DNA of 64,000 bases from Odobenus rosmarus divergens (GCF_000321225.1 NW_004450467.1:442980-506979); one strand, 5' to 3'; counted from the stretch's first letter, positions 1 to 13,309 are shown. The notes: a model not told the origin generated them from the letters alone. Numbers and translations: made by a program.

Positions 1-1735
1 TTGTTGATCTTTTGCTTAGATGATCTGCCCATTTCAGAGAGGGGGGTGTTAAAGTCCCCTACTATTATTGTATTGTTATTGATGTGTTTCTTTGATTTTG
101 TTTTTAACTGGCTTATATAATTGGCTGCTCCCATGTTAGGAGCATAGATATTTACAATTGTTAGATCTTCTTGGTGGATAGACCCTTTAAGTATGATATA
201 GTGTCCTTCCTCATCTCTTATTATATCTTTGGTTTAAAATGTAATTTGTCTGATGTAAGGATTGCCACCCCAGCTTTCTTTTGGTGTCCCTTGGCATGGT
301 AAATGGTTTTCCACCCCCTCACTTTCAATCTGGAGGTGTCTTTGAGTCTAAAATGAGTCTCTTGCAGACCGCATATCGATGGGTCTTGTTTTTTTTATCT
401 AATCTGATAGCCTGTGTCTTTTGATTGGGGCATTAGCCCATTTACATTCAGGGTAACTACTGAAAGATATGAATTTAGTGCCATTGTATTGCCTGTAAGG
501 TGACTGTCACTGTATATTGTCTGTGTTCCTTTCTGGTCTATGTTACTTTTAGTCTCTCTCTTTACTTAGAGGACCCCTTTCAATATTTCTTGTAGGGCTG
601 GTTTCGTGTTTGCAAATTCCTTTAGTTTTTGTTTGTCCTGGGAGCTTTTTATCTCTTCTTCTATTTTCAGTGACAGCCTAGCTGGATATAGTATTCTTGG
701 CTGCATATTTTTCTCATTTAGTGCTCTGTATATATCATGCCTGTCCTTTCTGGCCTGCCAGGTCTCTGTGGTTAGGTCTGTTGCCAATCTAACGTTTCTA
801 CCATTGTGGGTACAGACCTCTTGTCCCGAGCTGCTTTCAGGATTTTCTCTTTGCCTCTGAGACTTGTAAATTTTACTATTAGAGGTCGGGGTGTTGACCT
901 ATTTTTACTGATTTTGAGGAGGATTCTCTGTGCCTCCTAGTTTTTGATGCCTGTTTCCCTCCCCAAATTAGGGAAGTTTTCTGCTATAATTTGCTCCAAT
1001 ATACCTTCTGCCCCTCTCTCTCTTTCTTCTTCTTCTGGGATCCCAATTATTCTAATATTATTTCGTCTTATGGTATCACTTATCTCTCGAATTCTGCCCT
1101 CATGATCCAGTAGTTGTTTAGCTCTCTTTTTCTCAGCTTCTTTATCCTCCATCATTTGGTCTTCTAAATCACTAATTCTCTCTTCTGCCTCATTTATCCT
1201 AGCTGTTAGATCCTCCCATTTTTGATTGCACCTCATTAATAGCCTTTTTGATTTCGACTTGGTTAGATTTTAGTCTTTTATTTCTCCAGACAGAGTTTCT
1301 CTAGTATCTTCCATGCTGTTTTCAAGCCTAGCTAGTATCTTTATAATCGTCATTCTGAACTCTAGTTCCAACATCTTACTAATGTCCGAATTGATTAGGT
1401 CCCTGGCAGTCGGTACTGCCTCTTGTTCTTTTTTTTGAGGTGATTTTTTCTGTCTTGTCATTTTGTCCAGATGAGAATAGATGAATGAGAGAACAAAATG
1501 CTAACAGGGTAACAATCACCCCAGAAAAATATACACTAAACAAATCAGAAGAGGCCTTCCAGAAAGTGGTCCCTTTTTTGTTCAGAATTGCTGCTATTCT
1601 TTTCTTCGATCTCCTGTTGAGTTCGTAGGTGTTCAGAATGGTTTGATACCTACCCAGCTGAATTCCTGGGACCAGATGAAATATAGGTCTCCTACTCCTC
1701 CACCATCTTGCTCCTCCTCCACACATGCAATTTTA
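1..1735 (-). mobile_element. L1 (LINE-1), 5' portion, carnivore type
   Basis: An antisense L1 whose 5' end is near 1725-1735, where the minus strand begins with a GGAGGAG-rich, GATGGTGGAGGAGTAGG leader. A short 5' UTR leads to a broken ORF1 (566-1461), then the start of ORF2 (endonuclease region) runs off the left edge. The 5' end is retained, so the copy may be near full length outside the window. ORF2 sequence at 1-540 on the plus strand matches the familiar antisense L1 text. No target-site duplication can be tested because the 3' end is outside the window. Confidence 0.9.
566..1461 (-). pseudogene. Broken L1 ORF1 (RNA-binding chaperone)
   Basis: The start ATG is at 1461 (MTRQKKSPQKKEQEAVPTAR), followed by a coiled-coil stretch (AEERISDLEDQMMEDKEAEK) and the conserved RRM/C-terminal motifs RRNNIRIIGIPEEEE and ARLSLKIEEEIKSSQDKQKL, ending LQEILKGVL. 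The frame is interrupted: the N-terminal part stops at 1270, the middle part lies in another frame (about 937-1236), and the C-terminal part (566-787) in a third segment. The copy is therefore non-functional. It has the family's expected size (~300 codons) and layout. Confidence 0.88.
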
Positions 1736-2411
1736 ATCGATATTATTTTTGCACCAAAATGTCAACACAGTAAAAGAAAAAGACAAATAACATTTTACAA
1801 TTATTAAGAAAATTCTTTTTACTCCATGGAACCCCTGAAAAGGGTTTGGGATCCCCAAGTTTTAAAGGACCACAATTTGAGAACCACTGTTCTAATTATT
1901 ATGTAATTTTTTTGTGTTTTAAAGCATATACTTTTCCACCCATATTTCTACTAACTGTCCTCTTAGCCATAAATCATGGCTTGCTCTTTAATTTTATTCA
2001 AGTTTTTATGCAAAATTTATTAGAACTTAACAAAGTTTTATTTTGAAAATATGTCAAGTGTCTAAGGCACTTCAAACATTTAAATATATATAGGACCAAA
2101 GTAAATGTGATGTAGTATAAAGGAATCCATACATAAAGGGGACTATGCTATATTTCTCTAGAGGCAAATATATTGCCAATTCCTTTAACACAATTCAACC
2201 TTTATCATTAGATACAGAGCTGTGCAATTACTGATGAAAATATGGTAATGTTACATGTGGTTCTTCTTGTCTTAAATTACTATGGAATATCAAAGTTGAA
2301 AATAGTGTGTCAATTTTATATAGATACTTTTTATATAAAAATTCATGATTTCATAGATACTTTTTATATAAAAAGTCATAATATATCCACCTAGATAAAG
2401 CCAATCTAAAA
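1736..2411. other. Intergenic AT-rich stretch, no gene
   Basis: There is no credible coding signal. About 1830-1895 resembles the end of a hAT (MER5-like) fossil (GAGAACCACTGTTCTA). A 33-bp-period duplication at 2320-2374 is listed separately. Confidence 0.5.
2320..2376. repeat. Two-copy tandem repeat with palindrome
   Basis: A 22-bp unit beginning ATAGATACTTTTTATATAAA occurs at 2320 and again at 2353 (period 33). The second copy forms a perfect 18-bp palindrome ACTTTTTATATAAAAAGT at 2359-2376. It is probably a local replication duplication. Confidence 0.75.
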
Positions 2412-2611
2412 TATTTTTTTAAAGATTTTATTTATTTATTTGACAGAGAGAGAGAGACAGTGAGAGAGGGAACACAAGCAGGGGGAGTGGGAGAGGGAGA
2501 AACAGGCTTCCTGTGGAGCAGGGAGCCCGATGTGGGGCTCGATCCCAGGACCTTGGGATCATGACCTGAGCTGAAGGCAGATGCTTAACGACTGAGCCAC
2601 CCAGGTGCCCC
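2412..2611 (-). mobile_element. SINEC (tRNA-Lys-derived SINE)
   Basis: Full-length antisense copy. The poly(T)/AAAGATTTTATTTATTTATT tail is at the left, then a GACAGAGAGAGAGAGACAG polypurine block, and the tRNA-like head ends in GAGCCACCCAGGTGCCCC. The internal promoter boxes are recognisable (ATCATGACCTGAGC and the head sequence). Confidence 0.93.
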
Positions 2612-2680
2612 ATAAAATGTTTCTTTTTTTTAAACCTGTGGCCTGTCTTATTTTAGCCCTGTTCCTTTTCTCATTTTCTT

Positions 2681-2890
2681 TTCTTTTTTTTTTTTTGAGA
2701 CAGAGAAAGAGCGAGCCTGTGCAAGGGGAGGGACAGAGGGAGGGGGAGAGAGAGAGAGAGAGAGAATCTTAAGCAGACTCCACATCCAGTGCAGAGCCTT
2801 TCGTGGGGCTCAGTCCCGCAACCTTGAGATCATGACCTGAACCGAAATCAAGAGTCGGATGCTTAACTAATTGAGCCACCCAGGTGCCCC
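2681..2890 (-). mobile_element. SINEC, diverged
   Basis: Antisense copy with a T13 tail remnant, a GA-rich block and a head ending TTGAGCCACCCAGGTGCCCC. It lies 70 bp from the previous SINE in the same orientation. Confidence 0.9.
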
Positions 2891-5293
2891 TGAAAATATT
2901 TCTTTTTGTAAGTTCTATACTTTTTGAGAGTTTCGTCTTTTATTTTTAAACCAGAAACCTACCAGCCCAGGCCCAAGCTGCTGATGATCAAAGTCATCTC
3001 AAAATTCAATTAGCATAATTGCTCCTTTCAGTCATGTTAAAATCAATTTTTGGCATAGGGACCACACTTTTACAAATGATACTATGCCATGTGTCTAATC
3101 TGATCCACTGTGTGTTGGTTTTATGTTTTATGTCTTCAGAGGACAATCCTATTCATCTAATTTTCATGTTCTTGGTATACCAATGATAGACCCTAACTCT
3201 GAAAAGAGTTGCCAACTGCAGTCTTCTGGGTGACATGCATGCCATTCTTCTGAAATACACATTGACCCTTAGCTAGAACAAAGCATCCCTTTTTGGGGAT
3301 GCCGTTATGTGAAATTCTCCTCTCTGACATCTTAGTGTAGCCTACCGTTACAGGTCAGGGTGTATTTGCAGAACCATCCTAAGAACTGTATTAGTTTCAA
3401 CTCTGTTTGCAAGCTACAGAATTCAGTTCAGACTGACTGAAAACAAAAATGAAAAGGTAGTGGTGGGAAATTCATTATGTGGGCATAAGGTGTCTCGTGG
3501 ACCCCAGCTGGTTTCAGTGTGGAACTGGGGCTGGGAATCACAAAACTGTCCAGGCCCTCTGTGTATACCCACCACACCCTGCTCCTAACAGTGTGATTTT
3601 TTTTCTCACTTCTGGGTTCAAAGAGCAGTGGTCACGCCACACGATCCAGTGAATTGTCCCAATCCCAGTCACACAGGATCTGGCTTTCTCCCTTCCTCCT
3701 TAATTCCTTCATTACAGATGTTTTGGGAGAAAAAAATCTAATGGACCAGCTTTGTTCTGATGCCCAGTTCCAATCCCAAATGCACGTCAAGGTACAGTCT
3801 TAAACATCTATATCCGTTTTCATATCAAATCTATGTTGATGTAGAAAATGAGAACAAGATCATGATTGACTAGCAAATGAACTCACATTGGCTATTTGAG
3901 CTCTCCACGTGTAGTGAAGGTGGTGGTAATCACTGCATTTAATGCGGCAGGAAAGCCTTTTGGTACAAACATAATCCAAATTACATGGGTTGTCTGATCA
4001 GGTTAGTTTCATAATTTAAATAAGTCTAGCGATAAAGAAACAGAACCTGAAACACTTTTGTTAGTTATTAGAAGTATTTCGCTAAGGAAAGCATCAGCTG
4101 AATCCCTGAATTCAAGCAACACTGAACACCCATTTTCTGCTTCTCCCTCACCCCCTTGCTATCTTATTCTCTCTGCACAGCTTTTGGTAAACCTTTTCAG
4201 GTGACCACGTCACTGATGCTCTATGTTACATCTCTCAGGAGAATCTGCATTTTTAAAGACACTGCCTGGAAATGGCAATGCCTAATCCAAAAGAATGGCC
4301 CTCCAAATGTACATTTGCCGGCTCTGGAAGGACAAAGTGGAATATGAAATAGTTCAGAGTGGGGTAGACAGAAAAATTCATCCTGGCATCTCTTGAAGTT
4401 GACTCTCTAGGTTGTGTCCAGAGGTTATATTTTAAGTCCAAGATATAAAAGAATTTTAACATCTAATTGGTGATTAGAAGTGTCCTTTCAAAGATGGAGC
4501 TTAGGTTTGGCAAGTCCCAAGTTCGGGATCTCTTTCATCCTCTTTGTACAACATATTGTTACATACTGTTTACATTCAATTTGATCAACTATTTACATGA
4601 CCTCCACCTCACGCCTCTGTAACATGATATTTTATTTTTAGTTTTTAGCTGTATTTCCCAACCAACTGGTATGGATGGAAGGAGGTACTTATCTTCCAAA
4701 TGTTATTAAAATCTCATATAAACGTTAAAGGAGCCCATGAGCCAGGGGTGAGTTCTGAGTCTTGAGTTATGAGAAATGCAGAACTTCATCGGGGCGATTT
4801 GCAATGAAAATTTGAATATTTCTGGAAACAGAATGCTGATTATATTGAAATGGACAGAAACAGCACATCATTCACTTGCAAATAGACAGCTTAATTTCAA
4901 ATGAGTTTTTTTAGGTTGTGATATTTTTTGCTACCTTCTAAAACTGTTTCTCCTTTAAAAAGGGCCACATCCTTTCAAAAAAAAGGAAGATGCATTTTAT
5001 TAAAGAATCAAATAATTTGCAAAGCTCATACAGTGAGCATAGAAACGGAATATTAAAAATCTGTCCATGTCTACATTCATATTTTACCCTTGAGAAAATT
5101 AAAACAATATGCAACTTCTGAACAATTAGTATTACCGTCTATTATTACAGACAGATGTAGTCAATAACCTCATGCTTTTAGCTCCTGATTTTTAACAACA
5201 TTTTCTTCCAAACCCACTTTTTTGGGGGGAAGAGAGCTGAGCTTTCTGTAATGCTACAATAGGAAACCAAATTTCTCTTTAAAATGTTTTCAC
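2891..5293. other. Intergenic, no gene recognised
   Basis: Unique-looking sequence. About 3360-3800 has the flavour of an old, unassigned transposon. Open frames here are short and show no family features. Confidence 0.4.
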
Positions 5294-5495
5294 AGGGACG
5301 CCTGGGTGGCTCAGTTGGTTGGGCGGCTGACTTCAGCTCAGGTCATGATCCCTGGTCAAGTTCCTGGGATGGAGCCCCACGTCAGGCTCCCTGCTCAGCG
5401 AGAGCCTGCTTCTCCCTCTGCTTCTGTCTGCTGCTCTGCCTACTTGTGCTCTCTCTGTCAAATAAATAAAAATAAAAATAAATAAAATAAAATGT
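5294..5495 (+). mobile_element. SINEC
   Basis: Sense copy from GGGACGCCTGGGTGGCTCAG to an AATAAATAAAAATAAAAATA tail. The flanking near-repeat AAAATGTTTT(C/T)AC at about 5281 and 5489 looks like its target-site duplication. Confidence 0.93.
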
Positions 5496-8029
5496 TTTTA
5501 CTAGTGATCTGGATAAAGGAAAACAAGAGCATACATATCAGATTCACGTATAATACTAAATTGGTTGAGACTGAAAAACTGCATGAGTGGTACTGGTTCT
5601 TTGTAATATTAGAACAAAATGTAAGTAGAAATTGAGAAATTAGAAAAATAGTCACACCCAAAGAAGGCAAAGTTGGGATAGAGAAGTTGATCACTTCCTT
5701 GGTGCCCACACCTCCTTCTCTGTGAGCCTGACTGTCCCCATTGCCCAGGGAAGGCTTCTTACTTTCTATGTGTCATTGACCCTTGTCCACAGCTTATTGG
5801 AAGAAAGTGGTCACTTGAACTTCATCATGAGTTACTCAGGTTCTCTCTCATGGGAATCTGGAATAACAACATGGGCAGTAAGGAAATTTTGTTTCATGTT
5901 ATTAAAAAATATTTCTGAGACATATGATGTCAAGCCTCCAGGGGAGTCTGTATAAGCCAGAGCCACACACAAAAAAAATTACAGGAGAGGAGCAGGATTT
6001 GGATCCTCCTAGAGGAGGTAGATCTGGAGTGCAGCAGATGGGCAGAAAAAAAAAAAAAGATGAGAGATCATCTCTCTATCACTTTACTTTTCCATTAGTC
6101 CTCTGTTTATCCATCAGTTGTAAGGAGCAGGGTTATAGGAGATGAGGCGGAGACCTATGCTGGAGCTTGACCATAAGTGTTGTCCAAGGCCAAATTAAGG
6201 ATTGTGAGCCTCGCCTTCAGGGTCATGGGTGTTAGTCAGGAGTGACCTGATCCGACTTGTTTTAGGAAAATCTCTCTGACTGCAGGGTCGAGAGTGGATG
6301 CCTGTGGCCTGGAAAGACTAAGAATGTTGAGAGGTGGATGATGGGAAGAATAACTTCTTTTTGGCTTTAACTTCCCTTGTGGCTCAACTTCCAGTGTCCT
6401 TAAAATAACCTCCCCCTACCCTTGAGATTCTTCTTTTCTTTTTTTTTGTTTAGCAACTAAGCAACCCAGATTCCACAGCAGAACTGCTAGGTAAAGATAG
6501 CCACACAGATTCCCACAGTTACCTTAAAGGTACACTGTCCACAACAGAACTTTCATCCTGTGCTCCTTGTTTGAGTGAGTCTCATAAAACTAGGATTTAT
6601 TCTTGCTTCTTTTGTCTTATTCAGTCGCCCATATCTAGTTTGTGACTAAGTCCTGCCAGTTCTTCTTCCTAATATATCTTAAGTCTGTGATCCCTTTACG
6701 CCTCCTGCCTTGGCTTTACGGAGCCTTCATCAGCCCTCGTCTCTGCTCTCCCCACTCTTGGCTCTTCCATCTCTAACGCACATTTCCCCAGGGATGCCAG
6801 GTGGAGCTTTTCATAATGTGAATTTGTCCATGTCGCTCCTGAAATAAAATCGGCTCAGTTTCCAACATTTAGCCCTAATTTATCACCCAGCTTTACATCC
6901 CACCAATCTCCGAACCAAGCCTTGCAAGTGCATTAACTTCTCATTGAACTTGCTTTCTGTTATTGACTCCTTTCCTTTATTATTTTATATCCTTTGTCAT
7001 GAAGTACATTTGCTACCACAATTTTGCTATCTAATGTCTGTGTTATCTTCAAACTCAGGAAGAAGAAAGCTTTATTAACACCAGAGCATAGAGCAGCAGT
7101 GGGTATAAAGGTAATCTGAAAACATTTTTATTATGGCTAAAGTGCATCATTTTATGCATTTATGTGAGATTTGAGAAGGGAGACAGAAACCTAAAAAAAA
7201 TTAGAAAATTGGAAAATTTTGGGGTTATCAGGTACTGTCTAGAGCTATTGGGGTTATATGAGATTTGGAGCTCAGGCTCAAGAAGATTGTGATCTGGCAA
7301 GAACATAGCTTTCCAATACAGGAGGCTATCTCGAAACTACTATCTTTATCTTTTAGAGCTAGGTAGATGACTGTTCTAAAAATTGCTAGCATGGTACCCA
7401 GAAGCTTCTGAAAAAACTGGCCTTTGTTCTGGTTCCCAACACTAAGTTCAGACATGAACTCGATCCCAGCTGGAAGACCCTGGGAGGTGGAGGATGGTGT
7501 GTTTGTTTTTGAGATTGTACCATTGCCTGTATAACTCCATGATGGATGAGGTGTCCTCAGCATAGGTGAGGTACTCTCTAGCCCACTTTCAGATTAGGAC
7601 TGACAGGAAGGAGAGCAGTTAGGCTGCTGGTACCATCAACAATTGGGCATCCCTAGGGAGAATTTCTGGAGTCCAGAAACTTGTACCTCTGGCTCTCCTG
7701 GATGATGTTGCTGATCTCTTTGTTGTGCATCTTGGTTGTACTCTGTGTCCTTTCTATGGATAACCTCTTTGATTTACCTAAATCTAGTCTGTTCCCAAAC
7801 TATGGAAGTCTGAGCCAACTAGTATATTTGTCAAAATGGTACCAGCTTTATTTATAGATTATTTTTGCTCTATTCAGGCTTTCTAAAAGCTATTCCCTTG
7901 AGAAGTATTGGGATCTGAGTGAATTCTTTCAAATGTTCAAGAAATAGATAATTCTGATGCCTTTATAACTGAACTAGAACATAGAGAAAGACAAGTTTTT
8001 TTTTTTTATAAAATCAGCATATAAATTTT
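5496..8029. other. Intergenic, no gene recognised
   Basis: No exon-like open frame with splice signals, and no RNA gene. Poly(A)/poly(T) runs at about 6048 and 6437. Nothing else can be supported. Confidence 0.4.
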
Positions 8030-8795
8030 GACCAAAATAGCACAAAAAAGAAAATTATAGGCTAGTCTCACATGTGAATGTCTATGCAAAAATCCTAAAT
8101 AATAAGGCAAATAAAATCCGGTAATAAACTAAAAAAGTAGACAAAACCACACGGAGTTTATTCTTTAAGACTTTAAGAAAGGCTTAATTAGGATATTTAT
8201 TGACAATTCACCTTATTAGTAGGCCAAAAGGGAAAAAGATATAATCATGTTGATAGGTATAGAAGAGGTATTTGATAAGTTAATGTCTATTTCTGACTTT
8301 AAAGAAATCATAGGAAAATAAGGATAAGTGAATATTCCTTTAATATTTAAGAATATATCTTTAAAATAAAAATGTAGGACTATATGTATGGCAAACACTG
8401 GAAGCATTCACGTTCAAATCACAGATAAGACTGGGATGCCATTACCCTTACTACTACTTGACATTAATATATAAAAGTTAATAGTTTTCTTAACCAATAA
8501 TTAGGAAATAAAAGGGACAAACAAAGTCCTGTCACCATAAAGATGTTTGCAATTATTGCTGTGGAAGTATAAAAGAAGACAAATAAATAGAGAAGCATAC
8601 CTTACTCATGAAAAGGAAGACTCCTTAGACTTATCAATTCTTCTTAAATCAATGTGTGTATTCACTAGGATCCCCATGTAAAACTAGCCCAAGATTCTGG
8701 GGAAAATTTGTCAAAAATAATTCTGAAGTCCATCTGGAAAAATAAACATAAAGGAATATTCGGAGAGAGAAGAGTCACAAAAGTAGAATGACTTT
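8030..8795 (+). mobile_element. Ancient L1 fragment (ORF2 region)
   Basis: Degenerate sense L1 ORF2 sequence: AAAATTATAGGCTAGTCTCA, TATTTGATAAGTTAATG and GAAGTCCATCTGGAAAAATAA match well-known ORF2 text in order. It is heavily mutated with no open frame. A further, weaker ORF2-like stretch follows at about 9010-9560. Confidence 0.6.
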
Positions 8796-8817
8796 ATGAC
8801 ATCCAGTTGTGTCATGA

Positions 8818-8998
8818 GGCAGCTGAGAATAATGACCAAGAGGTTGTCTTTAGGGCTGGACAATCTAGGTTCAAATCTTGGCTCCTCTACTTAATATCTG
8901 TGTGAACTTGGGTAAATTATTGAACTTCTCTATGTCTGACATACCACATGTAAAAAAAATAACAGTATCAGCACATAATAAAACATTCAATAAATCAG
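8818..8998 (+). repeat. MIR-type SINE fossil
   Basis: Contains the MIR-like order: a TCTAGGTTCAAATCTTGGCT head, a central TGTGAACTTGGGTAAATTAT, then CTTCTCTATGTCT and a CAATAAAT-like end. It is strongly diverged. Confidence 0.6.
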
Positions 8999-10029
8999 CA
9001 AAATAAAATTGCTGTTGTCATTATGAAGTGACCTTAATTAATATATTAGGGTACTTATACTGAAATGGGTGGTGTAACCAATGGAAAGGAGTAGAGAATT
9101 CAGACATAAATGCAAGAACTTATATGATTTCAGTATATCAAGAAAAGTGGCATTTACAATCAGTGAAAAGGGTAAATTAATAAATAATGTTAGAACAAGT
9201 GGTTAGCCATTAATTAATAGATCCCTACATTACTTCTTAAATACAAAATAATCCAGAAGAAATTCAGATAGAGCAAAGACTTAAATGTAAGAAACAAAGG
9301 CACAGAAGTGCTAAAAAAAAAAAAAGGGAAAAATTACTTTTATAGTTTTGGGGGGTGTGGAGGGCCTTTATGAGCAGGCATAAAGTCAGAACCCATAAAG
9401 AAAATGTTAATAAATTCGCTTCTGTGAAAAGTAAAACCTTCTTTATGACCAAAGGAGAACTAACAATCAAAACAAAAATAAAAGCAAAAGCAAAATTCCC
9501 CTCCACTCATAAAAAAATATGCTGATGAAAGTTGAGAAGAAGACTGACTAAATTTCTGTGCCCGAAAAAATGAGCAGAATTTGCTTTTGCTCTAGGGAAG
9601 AAGGTACAGAAAAAAAATGTGGACAGAGAAAGATGGCGCTCACTTCTGGGGCCACCTCACTGTCTTTGCTCCTCACTTAGAGCTCATTTGGGCAGCCTCT
9701 TTCTTGTGGGTCCTTTCTGCCACTCCATCCTCTTCTGCTTGTGACAGAAGCACATTTTGCTCATATACTCTGGTGGAATGGTTTAGTCATCTTAAAATAA
9801 CACCTGACATAGTAGGTATTTAATAAATGTTAATCATAATAAAGATAATAGTGATTTTTAAAATTAATTAATCTCTTGTGTTACTCTGTCTCTTCAAAAT
9901 ACCTGTGTCTTCAGTGTCTCACCTCTCACCCCAAATGACCTTGCAGAAGAATTTTTTTGCAAAAGAATTTTCTTAAATAAATGCAGTTGCCATCCTGAGA
10001 GGAATTTCAGTGCCAGGGATAATGGATAA

Positions 10030-10330
10030 ATGTGTAAATACATGCATATGTGTATGTGAATATATATGTACATTTATATACATTTATATATGTATATATA
10101 TATGCACACACATACACATATACACACATTCACACAAACACAACTATACCTAGAAATATAGCCTGAACACGATTTCTGAAATTTGCCCCATACATGTTTG
10201 GTTCTATGTTCAGTAATACATATAAATCCAGAAACACATATACTTATAAATATGTTTATATATACAAATTTTATTCTATGTCTATATAAACATATATACT
10301 GATACATCCACACATTTGCAAATGTGTAGA
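10030..10330. repeat. AT/AC-rich low-complexity tract
   Basis: Alternating purine-pyrimidine runs such as TATATATGTACATTTATATA and CACACACATACACATATACA. They produce spurious open frames rich in Tyr, Ile, Cys and Val on the minus strand. Confidence 0.8.
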
Positions 10331-10903
10331 AAAATTCCAGTATGATACAGTCAAATCTCTTCACAGACTTATCTATAGGGAAGGGCTGTCAGGTTCTGTT
10401 TTTTACTTTTATGTATTGGTTGGATTTTCCAGATGTTTTATTATTTTGGCAAAATGATAGACTTAAAACTGAAATCATTTGGAAAAACCACAAAAGATAA
10501 AGTGAAGATAGAAAATATTCCCAGGTTTAAAATTTTCAAGAAAATACTTGAAGTCATTTTTACCACCATCATATTTTAAATGAGTGCAGGATGGCTCCTT
10601 GAATCTTGGGCCCTCTACTTAAAAAAAGAGCAACAGCAAGAAGAAGAAGCAACCACCAAGGAGGGGCTGGTGATCCTCTGTCGCCATTCCCCTGCATCTT
10701 GCAGTGGGGTTGTGTGCCACATGGAGAAACATGTAGCCACCCTCCCCATCCCTCAGGAGCCCAATCTGGATTATCCAGTCTCCTGACTTGTCCCCCTGTT
10801 CTTTTGGACCATTTTTCCTATTATCATCATTCTGGGGAAAGGGAAATGGAAAGAGAGAGAATATAGATCCTAATTCTCTCTCTTTCCCCCCTCCCTCCCT
10901 CTC

Positions 10904-10929
10904 TGTGTGTGTGTGTGTGTGTGTGTGTG
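10904..10929. repeat. (TG)13 microsatellite
   Basis: Uninterrupted TG dinucleotides preceded by a C/T-rich tract (CTCTCTCTTTCCCCCCTCCC) at 10874-10903. Confidence 0.95.
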
Positions 10930-13309
10930 AATTTTTCCTAATTGCTACTGTTAGGTGTTTTTATAGGAGAATCTCCCAGAAGCAACTGTTGCCCATTGCA
11001 GACTAGAGTGCTGGGGAGTAATAAAACACCTCATATATCACATTTAAGGATTATAGACCATTCTATTTTTAAAAGTACCAGTAATTATGATTTGCCAGCC
11101 TCAGCGACAGCATTCATCAGTATGCTGGCAATGTGGCTCAGAGTACAGTTTCTCTTTATTTAAATGTGCTCAGTTCCACTCTCTGCTTGTGAAAGGAAAC
11201 TGAGAGGTCTAATTATATATGAAGAATAGATAAACGGCAAAAGAAAAGATTTGCCCTCAAGAATCACAATAGAGAAGTAGGAATGGAAGACGAAGACATG
11301 GCAAGAATACCAAATAATTATCTTCTTCATAATCTTAGAAACTGAGGGGAAATCTGGCACAAGCCAGAAGCTTACCAATGATGAGAGAGTTCACAGAAAC
11401 CGCTGGCTATTGAAGGAAGACTAACCGCTCCCTAAAATAAGACTGTCTTTGTGTTCCATGTGTCCTTCAGTGTGAAAGGAGCAGAAGAAAATAAAAACGG
11501 GGACCCAGAAAACGTTTTCCTCAGGGTGATCTCTGAAACAGTTGATGAGTCCATTCTTTGTAAGTGAACACTGGAGAGAAAGAATGCAAATGTAGTTGCT
11601 GCTTGGCGGCACATAAAAAAACTGGAGGAAAAACAACATGGATTCCTTGAGGAAGACACTGCTACTGCCAGGCCCTGCCCTTTGAACAGGTGGAAACTAT
11701 AGAGGTGACAGTAGGAGCCTAGATTTCAGAGCAGGTGCCCAGATATCATCATATTGGCGCCAGTGTCTGATCATCATGGTGCCAGGCACAAGCCAGGAAG
11801 ACGCTGGTGCAAAAGTTCAGGTGACTCCATCTCACTCTGAAGGGTGGATGTATGGGCAATTCTTGTGACCACTGCGTGTGGATGTAGAATTTTGAGAAGC
11901 TGATTATGGGCTGGAGGAAAGGGTCAGGGGTGAAAAGAATTGGGAAGGAACACTCAAGATATTGAGGCTTCTGGTTTTGTGTTGGGTTCATGCATCTCCC
12001 TCAAGTTTCTGTTGGTTTTTTGCACAGCCCAAGTACGTCTTAGTTTTTCAGCTTGTGTTACAATGTTCCCTAAGGTAAAGTAAGTGACTGGATACGCGGA
12101 GTGCGGCACTATCATAATGCAGTATTGGCAGTCACGTACAAGGCTCAAGGAAATAATTGCACATTTATGGAGATATAGATCCCCGGCTGAGATTTCCCAT
12201 AGAAGCCAGGAAAGAATTCTAAGTAAGTGGCATCACAAAATCTGTGAAAAATTTCCGCTGAACAAGCTAAGGCTTGGAGCAGGAACCCTGGGTTCTCTTT
12301 CACTTTTCTTGAAAGTTACTTCTCATTCCTACGTTAGGTGGTCCAACCTTAGAGCTACACATTTCTATCCCTTTTTCCTTTGTGCCTTTTTGGAATTCAC
12401 TGCAATATGGTGCAGCAGTAAAGGCAGCTGGGAACTGTTGGCCACAGTGGGGAATATGCATTAATCAGGTAATCACATGAATATTATTTCAGAACCCATT
12501 AAAATTCCGAATGTCTCAAACTTGCTTAAGAAAACAACAGAAGCTATTTAGGGCAAAAAAATATGTTTTAAGATAAAAAACAATCTTTTCAAAGAAGGAG
12601 GTTGCAAACTTGAGAGCATGCTTGCTGAACTGTGCCAAATGCATTTTTGTGCAAGAAAACCAGGGGCTGCCAGGTCTGAGGCAGTAACCGTGTGAGGAAA
12701 GGAAATTTAGGGGGACTGCTAAGATATTAAGTATTCCCAGCATTTCCCAGGCAAGGGACAGTTGCAGACACAGGGCTGTGCCCTCCATCAAGACATTTTT
12801 ATTGCAGGGATACCTTGGCCCGAGTTCCTTCTCCAGGTGTTCGATTCTAAAATAAGAGTTGTTGTAATTAGTTTCATCACTGATTTTGACAGGTTCTAAA
12901 ATATACTTTGTTTATGTAAGAGTTGCCTGTGAGATGAAATATATTTTAATACAGATTTGGAGTGTCACCAAGCCCCTTTTAATCTAGAATGATAGGGAAG
13001 TGGCATGACTAGTAGGATATTTCAGTTAGCTATTTTTCTATAAAGGCAGAATAAGCATCTACATATTTTATTAAAGGCAACAAATGCATTTGTCAATAAT
13101 CCTTTCATTTGTTTAATATGTGGCTTGAAGATGGCTTCCCCTCTTCTAGATTATTCATAAACATTTCAGGAACCAATTATTCTAAGGGTCATTTTTACTC
13201 ACAGTAATATATAGCATCAAACAAAATGTCCCTTATGAGTTTCTGAATGATTCTATTCTGTGTCAGTAGTGGTTCTTGGACATTGGTTGTGTATCCTTAT
13301 TTTTTTTCA

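Larger units (their letters stand above)
9561..13300. other. Intergenic, no gene recognised
   Basis: Holds AT/CA-rich low-complexity sequence at about 10030-10330 and a (TG)13 repeat at 10904-10929. The section 12840-13130 is AT-rich, lacks obvious repeats and could be conserved non-coding sequence, which cannot be judged here. Open frames are short and featureless. Confidence 0.4.

Noticed and set aside
1379..1726. 115-codon minus-strand ORF beginning MCGGGARWW
   Set aside because: It is the L1 5' UTR read through into ORF1 in a different frame; the ORF1 start is the ATG at 1461.
2412..2611. tRNA-like heads of SINEs as tRNA genes
   Set aside because: They are tRNA-derived SINE heads joined to GA blocks and A-tails, repeated throughout the window; no free tRNA gene is seen.
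10074..10364. Cys/Val/Tyr-rich minus-strand ORF
   Set aside because: Produced by alternating AT/AC low-complexity DNA.
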